From positions 1,027,224-1,091,223 of the forward strand of contig BCIJ01000002.1 of the NCBI GenBank assembly GCA_001599935.1: a stretch of DNA of 64,000 bases. The letters run 5' to 3'. Shown here one piece after another: positions 47,023 to 58,500 of this stretch (position 1 is the stretch's first letter; the number at the start of each line of letters is the position of its first letter). A model generated the notes under the pieces. The model saw only the letters and a program-made list of their open reading frames with translations, was not told where the DNA came from and searched no databases. The DNA comes from Holtermannia corniformis (lineage: Eukaryota; Basidiomycota; Tremellomycetes; Holtermanniales). The position numbers and the translations under genes are program-made.

Positions 47023-47350
47023 CCCTGTACTCTTTCTTGCTGTATCGTGTCAAGAAGTATCCTTGTGCGCAGTCTCGTGGTGCGGTGCTGATGTCCTGAC
47101 CCATAGCTGTCCTCGGGCGCAGGCCGCATCCGGTGCCCACGCGGGGGAACGTAAAATGGGGGGCGCACTTTGATGGGTGGCACAGAGGAGTATGGCCGCC
47201 TTACTGGGTACAGATGACACGATCCATTCAGCACAGGACAGCAGGCTACGGGCATGACAGGCATTACAGGATCCTGAACGACCGGCTATCAAACACAGGT
47301 ATGAAACAAGGAATTATCGGAAATCACCAACGCAGGCTCATGAGCGGCGG
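47023..47350. other. Upstream region of the conserved fungal gene; no other feature
   Basis: Contains the likely promoter and first exon of the preceding minus-strand gene and the 3' flank of the secreted protein gene. Short overlapping frames only. Confidence 0.3.
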
Positions 47351-48110
47351 CTAGTAGTCCTCCTCAGAAACCCAAGACACCTTTCGACAACCGTCAGTTA
47401 ACGCGCCAAGTCCGCTCAAGATGTTGGGCTCACCTGCAAGACTTCCCTGTCCGAACGACTGGACCGAGGCAGCTTGTCCGGCGAGCGCAGCGCTGACGCC
47501 TGCGGTCAAGCCAGGCGTGGTTCCGTCGGCGGTGGACGTCAATAGACCAATTGTGTAGTCAATCGAATCAATGAAAGCTGTCAAGACTTCGCCCTGCTTG
47601 CCGTCAGCTGACATCTGATCACAGCTTGTAGTGGGCCCTTACGTCAGTAAGGTCCGACAGTACCGTGGCGCTGATCTGAGTCACAGCCAAAACGATAGAA
47701 AGTGTTGTGTCGGCAAGCTGAGCAGTGGTCGCCTCGAGATCACCGGGCGCAGTGACCCCTTCGAGGTAGCCGAGTGACTCGACAGTGCTATCGTAGATGA
47801 TCTCAAGATTGGCCACCGCGGTCTCCGGCGTGAGGGTGTTTGCCGCGTTCCCTGTGGCAATTGCGGCAACGGATGGGGACTGGTAGTAACATCATCAGAC
47901 AGTGTGACCTCAACGGAGAGAAGCACAACATACCACAGCGCTTCCGAACATGCTAAGGATATCGTACGAGGTCGCACGCTTAATGAGGTCGCCGCCGGTG
48001 AGCGCAGCTTCGCGCTTGGGGTGTCCATCGTGCGTAGGGATTGCAACTGGCGACGCAAGCACACCAGACAGCAGAGGGAGGACAGAGACGAGCAAGCAGG
48101 AGAAACGCAT
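47351..48110 (-). CDS. Secreted hydrophobic-surface-binding-like protein (copy 1)
   Basis: Four exons. MRFSCLLVSVLPLLSGVLAS is a signal peptide, followed by a propeptide with KR sites (DGHPKREAAL; GGDLIKRATS). The mature part is rich in Ala, Thr, Ser and Val in long amphipathic helices (ETAVANLEIIYDSTVESLGY; TTLSIVLAVTQISATVLSDL; LTAGVSAALAGQAASVQSFG). The composition and layout resemble the HsbA / cell-wall mannoprotein 1 family, but similarity is loose. It ends GCRKVSWVSEEDY. A paralogue with the same signal-plus-KR design starts 1.8 kb away on the same strand, and their upstream DNA shares a box. Likely cell-wall or extracellular. Confidence 0.5.
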
Positions 48111-49161
48111 CGTGGCTCGGGTTGTTTTGGAGTAATGTGACAAGTACTGAGTTAGTGGGTGAATGGGACGAAGAGTGGGTGCCGCAGAAGAAACTAGGGT
48201 GACCCTTTTGTACCACTTGACATGCCTCATTGTGATCGCAGTGGAGCATGCGGTACCATGAAGCAACACCTATTCGAAATCACTCGTATGCGCGTGACAT
48301 GGCAGAACGAGATGCTTCTCGATCCGCGCTTCCGTTCGACAACGTCGTCACTGGGCCTGATTCGGGGTTACCTTGTAAGGCGATTACGGGGTGCAGCATG
48401 TGACTTTCGTAGACCGTCGGTAGAGAAGATCGCAAAGGAAAGGAGTGAGGAATTGGAGGAGCGTCAGACGTCGAGTTGTTAAGCATTCGTAGTCACGGGC
48501 GCGGGACCCGGCTTCGCTCGTCGGGCTGGAAGAATCGCACTTGTCGAGCGAGACAAGCCAAGCTACAACTCACAGCCGTAGAAATCAGGAATATGCATGT
48601 ACCAGTGAAGAGCATCATAATCCTCGACCGTCCGAAGTGTGGGAACCGATAGAATCGCGAGCATGAACTGCGGAAAGGGTGCGCATGCCCCCGCCCTCCC
48701 GACCGCGTGCGGATCGCCGATGATGATGCAGGTGAGACCGTGCAGCTTGCTTCTCGACCCGAAGCTGCCGCGTGACACGCTTTCAACCCCTACTTGGCAA
48801 GTGTTCATCTTCTGGCACTCGCCGCGCGACGCGCCCTTGCTTAGCGCAGTGCTGCTCCCAGTGCGAGGTCACCGAAAGCAACTAAACAGCTCCCCATCAA
48901 ACAGGAGCAGTGCTGTGCGGTGGAATCGCTCCATGTTCATCAGTCGGCTCTCTCTGCGAAGCACGCCGAAGGCAACTCCCGATGACAAAGGTGCATCAAG
49001 GAGAGAACACGCAGGCTATGGACAAGAGAGCGACTAGGGGGTCGTAACAATCAGACGCAAAGTTATCGAGCACGGAGAAAGAGTAGGAACCATGGTGATG
49101 AGTGCCAGACTCGACTAGCGGGGAGAACCATCAGAAACCGATGGCAGCTGGAAATCGATAG
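48111..49161. other. Upstream region of copy 1 and downstream region of copy 2
   Basis: It contains the box TTCGAAATCACT..GCGC.TGAC at 48273-48300, 163 bp before the copy 1 start. The rest (48480-49040) has overlapping frames on both strands that I could not support as genes. Confidence 0.4.
48273..48300 (-). promoter_or_regulatory. Conserved upstream box of secreted protein copy 1
   Basis: TTCGAAATCACTCG followed by ATGCGCGTGAC. Nearly the same string occurs at 50054-50080, at almost the same distance (about 160 bp) before the paralogous gene. Either a regulatory site kept after duplication or simply unchanged duplicated DNA. Confidence 0.45.
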
Positions 49162-49896
49162 TCAGCCATCGAGGTTGCGTAGATTCTCTGCATATGACCC
49201 ACCGGCGAGCGCTCCGCCAAGAGCCAGAATGGCGGGAACTTGGTTTGCAAGGGCGGTCTGCAAAGGCGTACGGAACGTGTCAACATCGCCTCCAACGGCG
49301 CTCAAGTAAGCGGCGATCGCGTTGGCCACGGCAGCGAACCCAGTGTCGACTGCACTGATGAAGGGCGCCAAAATGGGTAGCTAATTCAAATCAGTGAAAA
49401 TCATGATGACGTCGCACTGCACAACGTACCAAGGTGGCGTTGATGCCTGCCACCGCCGACGTAACGGACGTAATAGCATTCGCGAAGTTTGTAACCGTTG
49501 TCGCGACGTTGATCGAAGTCGTGCTGACAGAGCCAATCACCGCGGCCTGGACATTCGCTGCAGTTGCGACCGTAGTCAGACCGGCGGAAATGACAGTTGT
49601 CGACGCCGACGACCCGAGGAAGTTTTCAACATTGATCGCCAAGAGGGGAACAAGCTGAACGCGGTGGTATCGGCGTCATACACACCCACACGATCACAGC
49701 TAGGACCTACAAGAGCCCCGTTCAGAGTAGCAAGAGCAGCCTCAACAGCGGCGCGCTTGACAATGTCGCGTTCGTGGACGATGGGCGCAAGGTCGCGCTT
49801 GTCGATAGAACCGCCGTGTGAAGCGACCGCGACCGGGGACGCAATCACACCCGAGAGGATGGGAAGCGCAGCGACGAGCAAGCGGGAGAAGAGCAT
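49162..49896 (-). CDS. Secreted hydrophobic-surface-binding-like protein (copy 2)
   Basis: MLFSRLLVAALPILSGVIAS is a signal peptide very like that of copy 1. KRDLAPIVHERDIVKR gives two propeptide cleavage sites. The mature part, after an intron with GTAGGT donor, reads LVPLLAINVENFLGSSASTT. It then continues in Ala/Val/Thr-rich helices (TTVTNFANAITSVTSAVAGI; FISAVDTGFAAVANAIAAYL; ALANQVPAILALGGALAGGS) and ends SYAENLRNLDG. Three or four exons. Mature sequences of the two copies have diverged much more than their leaders. Probably a wall-associated or secreted surface-active protein. Confidence 0.5.
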
Positions 49897-50796
49897 CGAA
49901 TTGTGATGTTCGTCAAGTAGTAGTGGTGTGGTTGGCGGGATATGTGAAAAGTAAGAGCTGGTGAAGATTTACGAAGCGAGACAGCGTGGTCTTATACCAC
50001 ACTGACCTGCACCGGGAGCACGCCAGTGCGCGTAGGCCGCGAAGCGCAGCTAATTCGAAATCACTTGAGTGCGCATGACCTTGCCTAAGCCGATGCTTCG
50101 AGGCACTTAGCCTTCGGTACAGCCCAGAAATACCCAGTTGACCACTTTGCGGATTTCTCGCCGACTGCGGCAGGCCGAGCGTCGCTGATTGGCGTGGATG
50201 CGCATCCCGGCGTCCAAGTTGCGCTCCCCGGATTGGCTGCAAACTGTCCGAGACTGGCTTGGAGGGATCTGTGCCCTTCGCACACCAATGTGCTTAGCAG
50301 CATATAGGGGCACTATCTTCGGGACCGAACAGAAGTCTTAGAGAGATCAGCGAGCAATCTCGGCTGTTATTCGATCATGCGCTCGCATGGACATGCGCAG
50401 CTGAACTGTTGCGCAACCCCATACGCCCATCTCTGGGTTGCTTCGTCGAGCGCAGGACAGAAGCAACTTGTACGAGATGGCCGAGCTCCGCCCGCAACGT
50501 TCTCGACATCTCGACATCTTTCGACCAGTGTCAGCTGGGGCGTTGTGGAGTTGGTTCCAAGAGGTTCTGACTTCCTGAATCAACCTAATCAAGCTGCGCA
50601 TCGTCCGAGAAGTGAGTTTGTTACGTCATTGCGGTCGGTGATGCTGCACGTGGAACCTACACGAGCGGCCCATGTTATCAATCGAGTGAGCACTGAAGTG
50701 CATGACACTCACTGACTATCTGTGCTGGCTTACCCACGAAGACCAGGTTTCAACGCGGACAGACGGGCAGCACACAAGAGCGAAAAGGCAGCAAAG
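49897..50796. other. Upstream region of copy 2; no supported gene
   Basis: The conserved box occurs at 50054-50080. From 50085 to 50700 there are frames on both strands without recognisable content. The gene starting at 50797 takes its promoter from the right end. Confidence 0.35.
50054..50080 (-). promoter_or_regulatory. Conserved upstream box of secreted protein copy 2
   Basis: TTCGAAATCACTTG followed by GTGCGCATGAC, matching 48273-48300 with a few differences and located 158 bp before the copy 2 start codon. Confidence 0.45.
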
Positions 50797-52238
50797 ATGG
50801 GAGACGCTGCGACACCGCACATCAAGCCGGATCGCGCATGGACAGTCCTCGAGAACGCCAAGGCCTTTGTGGCCCGTTGGTGGCTACCTTTTTCGTCTGT
50901 GCATTAATCTCATGGGCGCGAGTGAGCAAGCAAACATCGTAGCTCGTCTATGCACTCACTGTGGCGGCAGTGTGGAAGATTCTGATTAAGGGTAAGTATC
51001 ATATGCTACACCAAAAAGCCTGGGAGCTGACGCAAGACAACAGTCCTGATCTTTAATCGTCAGTGCGGTTAGGATCTACAGTTAAGACATCCGAACTCAC
51101 TTCACCATCGCTCTCAGCTGTCATCTTTGGTGAGATTTGGTTCAGCAGGTCTTTTGATGACTAAAGCTGACGAGGGCGGTTCTGCTGCAGCCCGCTTCGG
51201 TGCGTGTGATGGGTTACAGATTCTGATGGATACTAAGGGGACCTTAGTATCGAGTCACCCCGGCACCTCGGTCGAGGTCATTGCCTGCGCGGCGTACTCC
51301 GGGTTCTCAACGCATCAAATATCCCGCCACCTTGAAGCACCCATACCAGTCTCGAGCCGTATCATCATGGCGGCTATGAGTGCGCTCGTATGCGACCTGC
51401 TGTGGTTTCAGGCGCAAGGATGCTAGCACGCTGTTACCGCTATTCTATGCGCGAAGCCGGGGTCCACAGAATCAAACGAGGGCACCGAGGGCAAGAAAGA
51501 GGAGGGCAAGGGCGTGGAAGAGGAGATGAAGGACTCCGAAGAAGAGAAGAAGTGCGCGGACTGCACCGTAAGTCAAGGATTGTGAGGAAGGACATCATAA
51601 GCCTTACAAGAATGATGCCTCTCAGCCACGCCGCAGAGCTCGTTGGCAGCAAATCGGGATGCAGCAGATCGACGCGGCTGCTCAACGGTCTGACTCCGGC
51701 GCACGAGTAAGTGGCATGCTCGACTCCGTTTATGCTATCATTCACACCCCTCGAGCTAGTCCTGCTGCATGATCTTGGGCAAGCGCAAGCAAGCGGGACG
51801 CCCCTTCAATCGCCGAGTGATGTGAATTCAACGGATCGACGGTCTCATTCAAGGACGCCAAGAGAAACCGAGAGTGGATTGACGGTGAGTAATGCAACGA
51901 ATCCCATCTTGGCGTTGAATGCGCCTAACGCCTTCTCAGCGCGAGGCAGAGCCGCAGTCGATCCGCTGGCCTTTTGCCCTTCTTCAGGACGTATGGAGCG
52001 AGATGTACGACGAGTTGGAAGAGTTGACCTCGGCCACGACGACCACGACGACGTCGCCTCAAGTGAGCCTAGTACTAGCAGTCGTACCTCTCAGCTTCGG
52101 CATGTTCTGGATCGTCACAGCCGTCGCATCGGCAGACGTGTGGAGAGCCGGCTTGCAGACGGTCAAAGATATCAGGTGAGCCAGCTACACCAGTTGAGCA
52201 CACATCATGACACCCTTTACAGCGGTATCATGGGCTGA
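50797..52238 (+). CDS. Hypothetical membrane protein
   Basis: Begins MGDAATPHIKPDRAWTVLEN and AKAFVARWWLPFSS, then after a 47-bp intron LVYALTVAAVWKILIK, probably the first membrane helix. Later exons carry a charged stretch (SNEGTEGKKEEGKGVEEEMK, DSEEEKKCADCT) with a CxxC pair. PRRRARWQQIGMQQIDAAAQ follows, then REAEPQSIRWPFALLQDVWS and EMYDELEELTS. A second hydrophobic region is VSLVLAVVPLSFGMFWIVTA, and it ends DISGIMG. Splicing is supported at 50882, 50989 and 51569; the 51060-51470 part was not fully resolved. Family not recognised. The charged linker plus two hydrophobic ends suggests an organelle membrane protein. Confidence 0.5.
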
Positions 52239-52525
52239 CTCAGGCGCGAAGTGAACATGGACTTTTGTACATAACGAAAATACTACGAGAACAATGCTGC
52301 CCGTTCAGCCTCACCGTGAATGTTTGCCTCGCTGCATTAGGGGTGCTTAGTTATTGATACGCGTACCCGATACGCTGAGTGTGGGGCCGGATGTAAACTC
52401 TACACCAGCGGTAGTGCTAGCTGTCATAAATGACTATGTATCAATACTCGGACCCGTCCAATACAGCCGCTACAATGTACCTACCCGCATGATCAGTTTT
52501 CATTCCCATACGCGCATGAGATTGC

Positions 52526-53615
52526 TCACCCCTTGTCTTTCACCACGTTCCGTGAACGCGAGACGACCGTGTACTAGTAAGTCCATCAGCGCGCGTCATA
52601 GGGCGAGCAGCGCGACATACCCCGAGAACCCATCGAACGCGTACGACCCCGCCGTCCCCCACGAACGCTTTCGAGTCGTCCGTGAGCGGTACGAGGTCGC
52701 TCAACGCAGTCGGGAGTGACACGCTTGGTACGGCGGACGCGATGGTTTCGCGGAACTCTTTCAGTAGGTTATGCAAGTGAGCGTGTGGGAGTGGATCTGC
52801 GGTGCGGCTCGAGTCAGTGCTCAGCTGCAGTGACAAAACGCGCTACGTACCCGCGCCTTCACCGCCTCCACCGGCCCAGAGCTCGATCCCATGAGACTTT
52901 GCGAAAGCCGTGTAGGCTGCTGGCAGGGAATGGCAGTCTGGCGTGTTGAGAGCGTTGACCTTGGGAGTGTGCGATGCCGCGGTGAGACGTTCGAGGGTCG
53001 GTTGAGGGAGATACAGGGTTCCGAGGGTCTTTGGTCGGTTTACAAGGTTCGCGAGGCTCTATCCCGGTTGAGCTCCGGCAACGACGTGAACGCTGAACGT
53101 ACCTCCCATACTCTGAGGATCTCATCCTGCACATCTGGAGCGACCACAGCACCCTCCTCTCCCCCGCCCGACCAATTCTCGCTGCCACAGCCAAACATCT
53201 CGCCCGCGGCCGTGCGCTTGCCCAAGTAGTCTACGCCGTTGAACCCAACGAGCAGTGTTTCGATATCGGCGCTCGGCCAGCCCTTGGACTCGTGCAGTAT
53301 CTGTAATGCTTGCGGAATAGCATCGTGTGATTCCGGCGACACGAGGTGGAGTTTGACCGTCAGCTCGAGCTCGGCTGCACTCGCTGTCGGTGTGGTAGGT
53401 GATGGTGGAGGCCTCGGCACGGCTTCTGGATGTGGGATCTGGAGAGTGCTTGATTCGGCAGTATAGAGCAGCGACTGCGCTGTCAGACTATCGAGCGCTG
53501 TATGCAGTGTCTGGTGTACAATCGATGGTAGCACGAGCTGCGGCTTGAAAGGGTGAGGGTAGCGCGGTGCGAGTGGGCTGGTGGAGGTCGTGTGGAGGAC
53601 GAGGTGGGTTGGCAT
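52526..53615 (-). CDS. Glutamate-cysteine ligase modifier subunit (GCLM)-like protein
   Basis: A MPTHLVLHTTSTSPLAPRYP start leads to LELTVKLHLVSPESHDAIPQ, then KGWPSADIETLLVGFNGVDY, WETLVNRPKTLGTLYLPQPT, and LTAASHTPKVNALNTPDCHS followed by FAKSHGIELWAGGGGEG. It ends, after a splice at about 52580, with VRWVLGYTVVSRSRNVVKDK-G. This order (E-A-L beta strand, D-T-L-L, L.....G.....G-V, V-N, L-P, F-A, terminal Y-T-V-x-S-R-x-V-V-x-D-K-G) matches GCLM, the aldo-keto-reductase-fold regulatory partner of glutathione's first enzyme. A catalytic partner is not in the window. About 290 residues. Divergent from the porin gene. Confidence 0.75.
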
Positions 53616-54383
53616 GGTGCCGCACAGACGCAAGCCGGCCGCGCTGACTGCACTATACGGGAAGTCGGACTGAGTTGCGTGCTGCTGTTGCCTTTGTTTG
53701 ATCTCTAGCAGCGTCGGTTTGTAATGCTGACTCTTGCAACAAACGTCAGATTGCGTAACGGCCAGTGGCACATGGCATTCAGTGGCACAACTGCAGTCCG
53801 CTCGGTGCTGAGCTGCTATCAAGGATGCTTAGGGTCAAGATTCCTGTCTCGCGCTTCCCAGAGAGACCGAGTATCGCATTCCATCACACACGATCAGTAC
53901 TGCTGCTCGTAGATCAGCTCAGTCGCCCGTTGCCAAGAGCGGTCATCTCCGCTTTGCTCCGGTCCGACCGCCGTGTGTGCTGGTGGCAGTTGGACTTTGG
54001 TTCATGACCAGCGCAACTTGGAATTATCAGCAAGATACGGCTCCCAGCTGTGCCATCACTGGTCCAGCCGCCTGATCGTTGTCAACAGCGCATGAATGTA
54101 GCCTGTTCAGCCTGAACAGGGGTTAGGAGTTGATCGGTGATACGGCGTTATGACGCGCCCCGAGCGCCGTCTCGTTACGGATGCGCCGGCAGCGAGCGAG
54201 CGCGGGCAAAGGGGAGAGAACGCCCACCTCGACCATCCCCACCGTCAATACCACCACCACCCCCAACCAGTGCGTCAGCCCAGGATCAGCAGTAGGCAAG
54301 ATTACTGACGACTTGCTCTTTCCCACTCCCCATCCGTGCCTGCTCATCACTCGATCAAACGTGTCTCGCCGCTCAGCCCAAAC
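53616..54383. promoter_or_regulatory. Divergent promoter region of GCLM-like and porin genes
   Basis: About 770 bp between two start codons. It contains a perfect 19-bp palindrome at 54102-54120. Frames within it on both strands are not protein-like. No other known site could be assigned. Confidence 0.5.
54102..54120. promoter_or_regulatory. Perfect 19-bp palindrome upstream of the porin gene
   Basis: CCTGTTCAG, one base, CTGAACAGG. It lies 264 bp before the porin start. Such symmetry suits a dimeric DNA-binding factor, but no known regulator is assigned. Confidence 0.45.
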
Positions 54384-55415
54384 ATGTCCACTGCTCAAGC
54401 TGTTCCCCCTTCGTGGAAGGTCCGTCTGGTTTCGAGGGCAGCACACGAGCACGTCACTAACACGCTCGATAGGACCTCGGCAAGTCGGCTTCCGACTTGC
54501 TCCTCCGCGACTACCCGATCCAGGGCACCTCGCTCGAGGTCAAGACCCTCACCCCTTCCAACGTCACCTTCAAGGTCGCCGGTACCCGTGACGCCAAGTC
54601 GTCTGCCATCAACGGTGACATTGAGGGCAAGTACAACGACTTCAAGAACGGTTTGACCGTCACCCAGGTGGGTAGATGTCTTGTCGACCCGAGTAAGCAC
54701 TGACCCGCCTAGGCCTGGACCACCGCCAACGTTCTCCGCTCGTCGGTCGAGCTCGAGAACCAGATTGCCAAGGGCCTCAAGCTCGACCTCGGTGCGACCC
54801 TCAACCCGGCCAAGAACCAAAAGTCGGCCATCCTCACTGCCATCTACAAGCAGCCTTCGCTCCACACCCGTGCCGTCGTCGACGTCCTCAAGGGCCCGAC
54901 TTTCACCGCTGACACCGTCGTCGGTCGTGACGGCTTCCTCGTCGGTGCCGAGGCTACCTACGATGTCTTGAGCGGCGCCATCACCCGCTACGCCGGTGCC
55001 GTTGGCTTCTCGGCCCCCGAGTACGCCGTCACCCTCCACGGTCTCGGCAACCTCTCGACCTTCTCGGCCAGCTACTACCACAAGGTCTCCAAGGACGTCG
55101 AGGCTGGTGCCAAGGCCGTCTACGACACAAAGTCGACCACCGGCGGCGTCTCGCTCGAAGTCGGCGCAAAGACCTACCTTGACAACGCCGCTTTCGTCAA
55201 GGCAAAGATCAACAACGCCGGTGTTCTCTGCCTCGGCTACACCCAGGCTCTCCGCCCCGGTGTCAAGGCCGCTTTCGGTCTTGCCCTCGACACCCAGCGT
55301 CTCAACGACCGTAAGTCGGCTCGCGCCCAGTCCGCACACTGGATACTGACGTGGCTTAGCCGCTGCCGGTGCCGCCGCCCACAAGGTCGGCGCCTCGTTC
55401 ACCTTCAACTCGTAA
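54384..55415 (+). CDS. Mitochondrial outer-membrane porin (VDAC)
   Basis: MSTAQAVPPSWK, then (after an intron) DLGKSASDLLLRDYPIQGTS and LEVKTLTPSNVTFKVAGTRD, the standard VDAC opening with the N-terminal helix. It continues with GDIEGKYNDFKNGLTVTQAW, NQIAKGLKLDLGATLNPAKN and DTVVGRDGFLVGAEATYDVL, then SASYYHKVSKDVEAGAKAVY, and ends KVGASFTFNS. These are amphipathic beta strands of a 19-stranded barrel, about 290 residues, the usual length. It forms the main channel for ATP, ADP and metabolites through the mitochondrial outer membrane. Four exons; codon use is very C-ending, as expected for a highly expressed gene. Confidence 0.95.
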
Positions 55416-55571
55416 GCGCGTCAGCAAGGTCAATCAAGTCAAGCCGTGGGCACCCATTCGGATCTAGGATAGGCGTGATGCACTTCTGGGTCTCGGATTC
55501 CAACGTCAATACTCATTACATTGCGTGCATAATCAGATTCTATAAGGGAGCCGTATAAACCGATCATATCC

Positions 55572-58500
55572 TTACTGGTCCTTTGAGCTTCGCAGAGAAA
55601 ACTTGCTCGGACTGCCGGCCTTGGAACTGATGCTTGATGCTCGCCCGTCGCGTACGCCCTTGTGCACGATCGCGGGACCGGTTCCGGTCGCCCAGTCGAG
55701 TCGGAGCTTTAGCAGGCCTTGGCCGGATCCGCCGAGCTCAACTAGCACGTCGGCGTTGGGTACGGCGGGGGAAATGTGCCGCCACATCTCGATATCGGCT
55801 TCGCCGAGCTCCTTGTCTTTGCCGAGCGCGTGGTGGTCTGCGACGTAAGCACTGAAGTCGTTGGTACTGAGGGTGTACTCACCGAGGACAGCGACGTTGA
55901 ACGAGGTAGTGCCGGGTACGACGTTGAAGGAGAAAGACTCATTCCTAAGCAAATCAACATGCTGCTTTTCGTGTATTGCTCGGCTTACCACTCCGGCGCA
56001 GCTGACTTCTTCGCGTGCGTTGTCTTGTGCACCTGCTTGCCGAGCTTGAGTTGGACGTACGCCTTGGCACCAGCACCTGTATGTGTCCCTTGCAAGTCTT
56101 TGGTGCCGATCACAGTCACAGTCAGGACACCAGGCTCTTGCGCTCCATCGCCCGGTACACTCAGGCCGCCACCCGACGGGATCGAATAGCCGTTGGTGCC
56201 AGCTGGCTGTGTGACTTGACCGGCAGCGATATCGGCCTCATCAGCCTCTACGAGCACTTCTTGGCCGTTCTTGTCCTTTTTCTTCATCAAGCCCAAGCGA
56301 CGGCCAGCGAACCCGCCGACGTTGCCGACGCCGTGACCAACGCCCATGACGACCGCGCCACCGCCGTGAGCGACACCTTTGCCAACGGCCTTGCCGACAC
56401 CGAAGGGCATCGAGCCCACTTGAGTCAGTGCACGCCCGGCAGTCGAAAATGTGCTCGTCTTGTTCCGGGTACGCGCGATGACTGCACTTGTCAGCATCAT
56501 CCGCCGCGCCAAGAAGTCTTCTCACTTTCAGGAGAGAACCACAATCGCAGGTTGAGAACGCCCTTCTCGCCGTGCTTCGGGTGAATGACGGGAATTGTCA
56601 CAGGCGTCATCAACAGCGGCTCGAGGGTTTCAATGTCGATCACCCCCGTACCCAGCAGATCCGAGGAGCCAATCTGTTGCGAATTTAGTCAAGCCAGCCT
56701 CTGCGATGTGATTTTCTGACCTGATCCCAGTCCATGACTTCGAAAGTGAAGCGGTTCTTGACGCGTGACGAGATCGACACCTCAAAGTTCTCGTCCCAGA
56801 CTGGGGATAGTGTCCTGGCGACATGAGCGAGGACATCTCTGCAGCGCAAGTGCATGACCTACTTTTTCTTGACCTCGGTCTTCCATACCCGCTCGCCGTC
56901 AAGTTCAAAGTTGACGTATGGCTGCACTTGTCAGCAACTTGCATAGATGCGGGCGATTAACGCACGTCCGATTTGCCGCCTCGATCCGCCGCCAACAAGC
57001 CAGTGGCATTTACCACGGCGACCCGCAAGATGCCCATGTCTTCAGCGATCAGCACTATTCTGTTGTATGCGATGTACTCACTGTTAGCGCTTTCACGGGC
57101 TTCAAGCTCAATCTGGACTGGCACAAAGCGGGCCGCGATCTTGATGGTCGAGTGATTGTTTCCTTCCGGTGACGTGAGGAGGAACTCGTGCGGTTCTCGC
57201 TAAAGATCATGTTGGCCTTTGCCATCGTCGATATTTAGGCACGTACGATGCACTGATCAATGAACTCGCGAGTGTCGGCCTTGAACTCGGCAACAACGTC
57301 CTCCTTGTCGCTGTCGTCATGCGCATTGATCCGCAGCCAGATACGGGAAAAGTCCAGCTCGCGCACAAAGCCCTCGCCGATCTACACGAGTCAGCATGCG
57401 TCGACGGGCACATTGTCCCACCAACCTGATCCCATACAGCGTGGGTACTTCGCGCCTTCTCTGTCGTAAAGGCTGGCCAGTAGCCGTCGTCGAGCATGAT
57501 CTCGAGCGCGCCTCGTCGAGCCAATTGGCCAGATACGACTTGCAAGACCAGAACGCCCGATTCTGCCATGGTCAGTTTGGTATCAGGCACTCTGCGGTGA
57601 CATACTGGATTGGAGCAGCTCCTCGGTCGACAAGACAACACCCTTCTTCGGATCCTCGGCAGCCGTGGCCTCGCCGCCGCCATTCGACTCGAGCACGTCG
57701 GCCGGTGTGACAGCCCCAGATGTGTTGGCAGACGAGTCAATGGACGCAGCCTGAGGTTGCTCTGCGCTCTCCGCTTCTACGGCATCCTGCAACTCGTTTG
57801 CAGGTGCGTCAAACGTGACACCACCCTGCAGCGATACACTTGGGCAAAAGTTGACTTCGTACAGTAACTTGCCTTTGTAGCTATTGGCTTTGTCGAGCTT
57901 GATAGGATCGGCGCGGTTCTGGGGCCCGGTCGAACGGTATGGGTACGTAGCGTCCTCGCTTGCCTCGGCAAAGTCGTTTGTGTGGATCTCGACGGTGCCC
58001 AGGGTGCGGTCCTTGCCGATGTGTTGGTAGTCCATCAGCTCAAGGATGAGGCGCTGCCGACGTTAGTACTCTGGATATGCTTTGATCACATCCAGCTCAC
58101 CTCGCGGAGGTTGTGCACTGAGACGTCAGCGTCATCCACGAAAATACCTCTCTGTCACGCACCTGGCACATAGATGATCTGATCCCATTCCGGGTTGAGG
58201 TCTGGTCAATTCAGCTGCTTGCCCTTGCTTGATGGATGATCAACTCACTGTTGTTGATTACCTCTGTACGTGCCAAGATCTTGTTGTTGCCCATGATCCG
58301 GACGTATCTGCAGAGTCAGCGTCATCTTTGACAGACAAGCTGCTCACGGATCGCTCTTGCCTCCAAGGGCGCCCTCAACGTTCCTGTGACCGTGTTAGAT
58401 GCACATCAACAACGTCAATGGCAACTCACTTGACATCGATTGCCTTCTTGAGCCTGCACCCGGGTCAGCCACATCCTCCTCCACGCACCAGCACGTACCA

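Noticed and set aside
54395..55408. A 337-codon minus-strand open frame opposite the porin gene
   Set aside because: It arises from the strong C-ending codon bias of the porin gene; the sequence is a Gly/Val/Glu/Leu-rich shadow with no family features.
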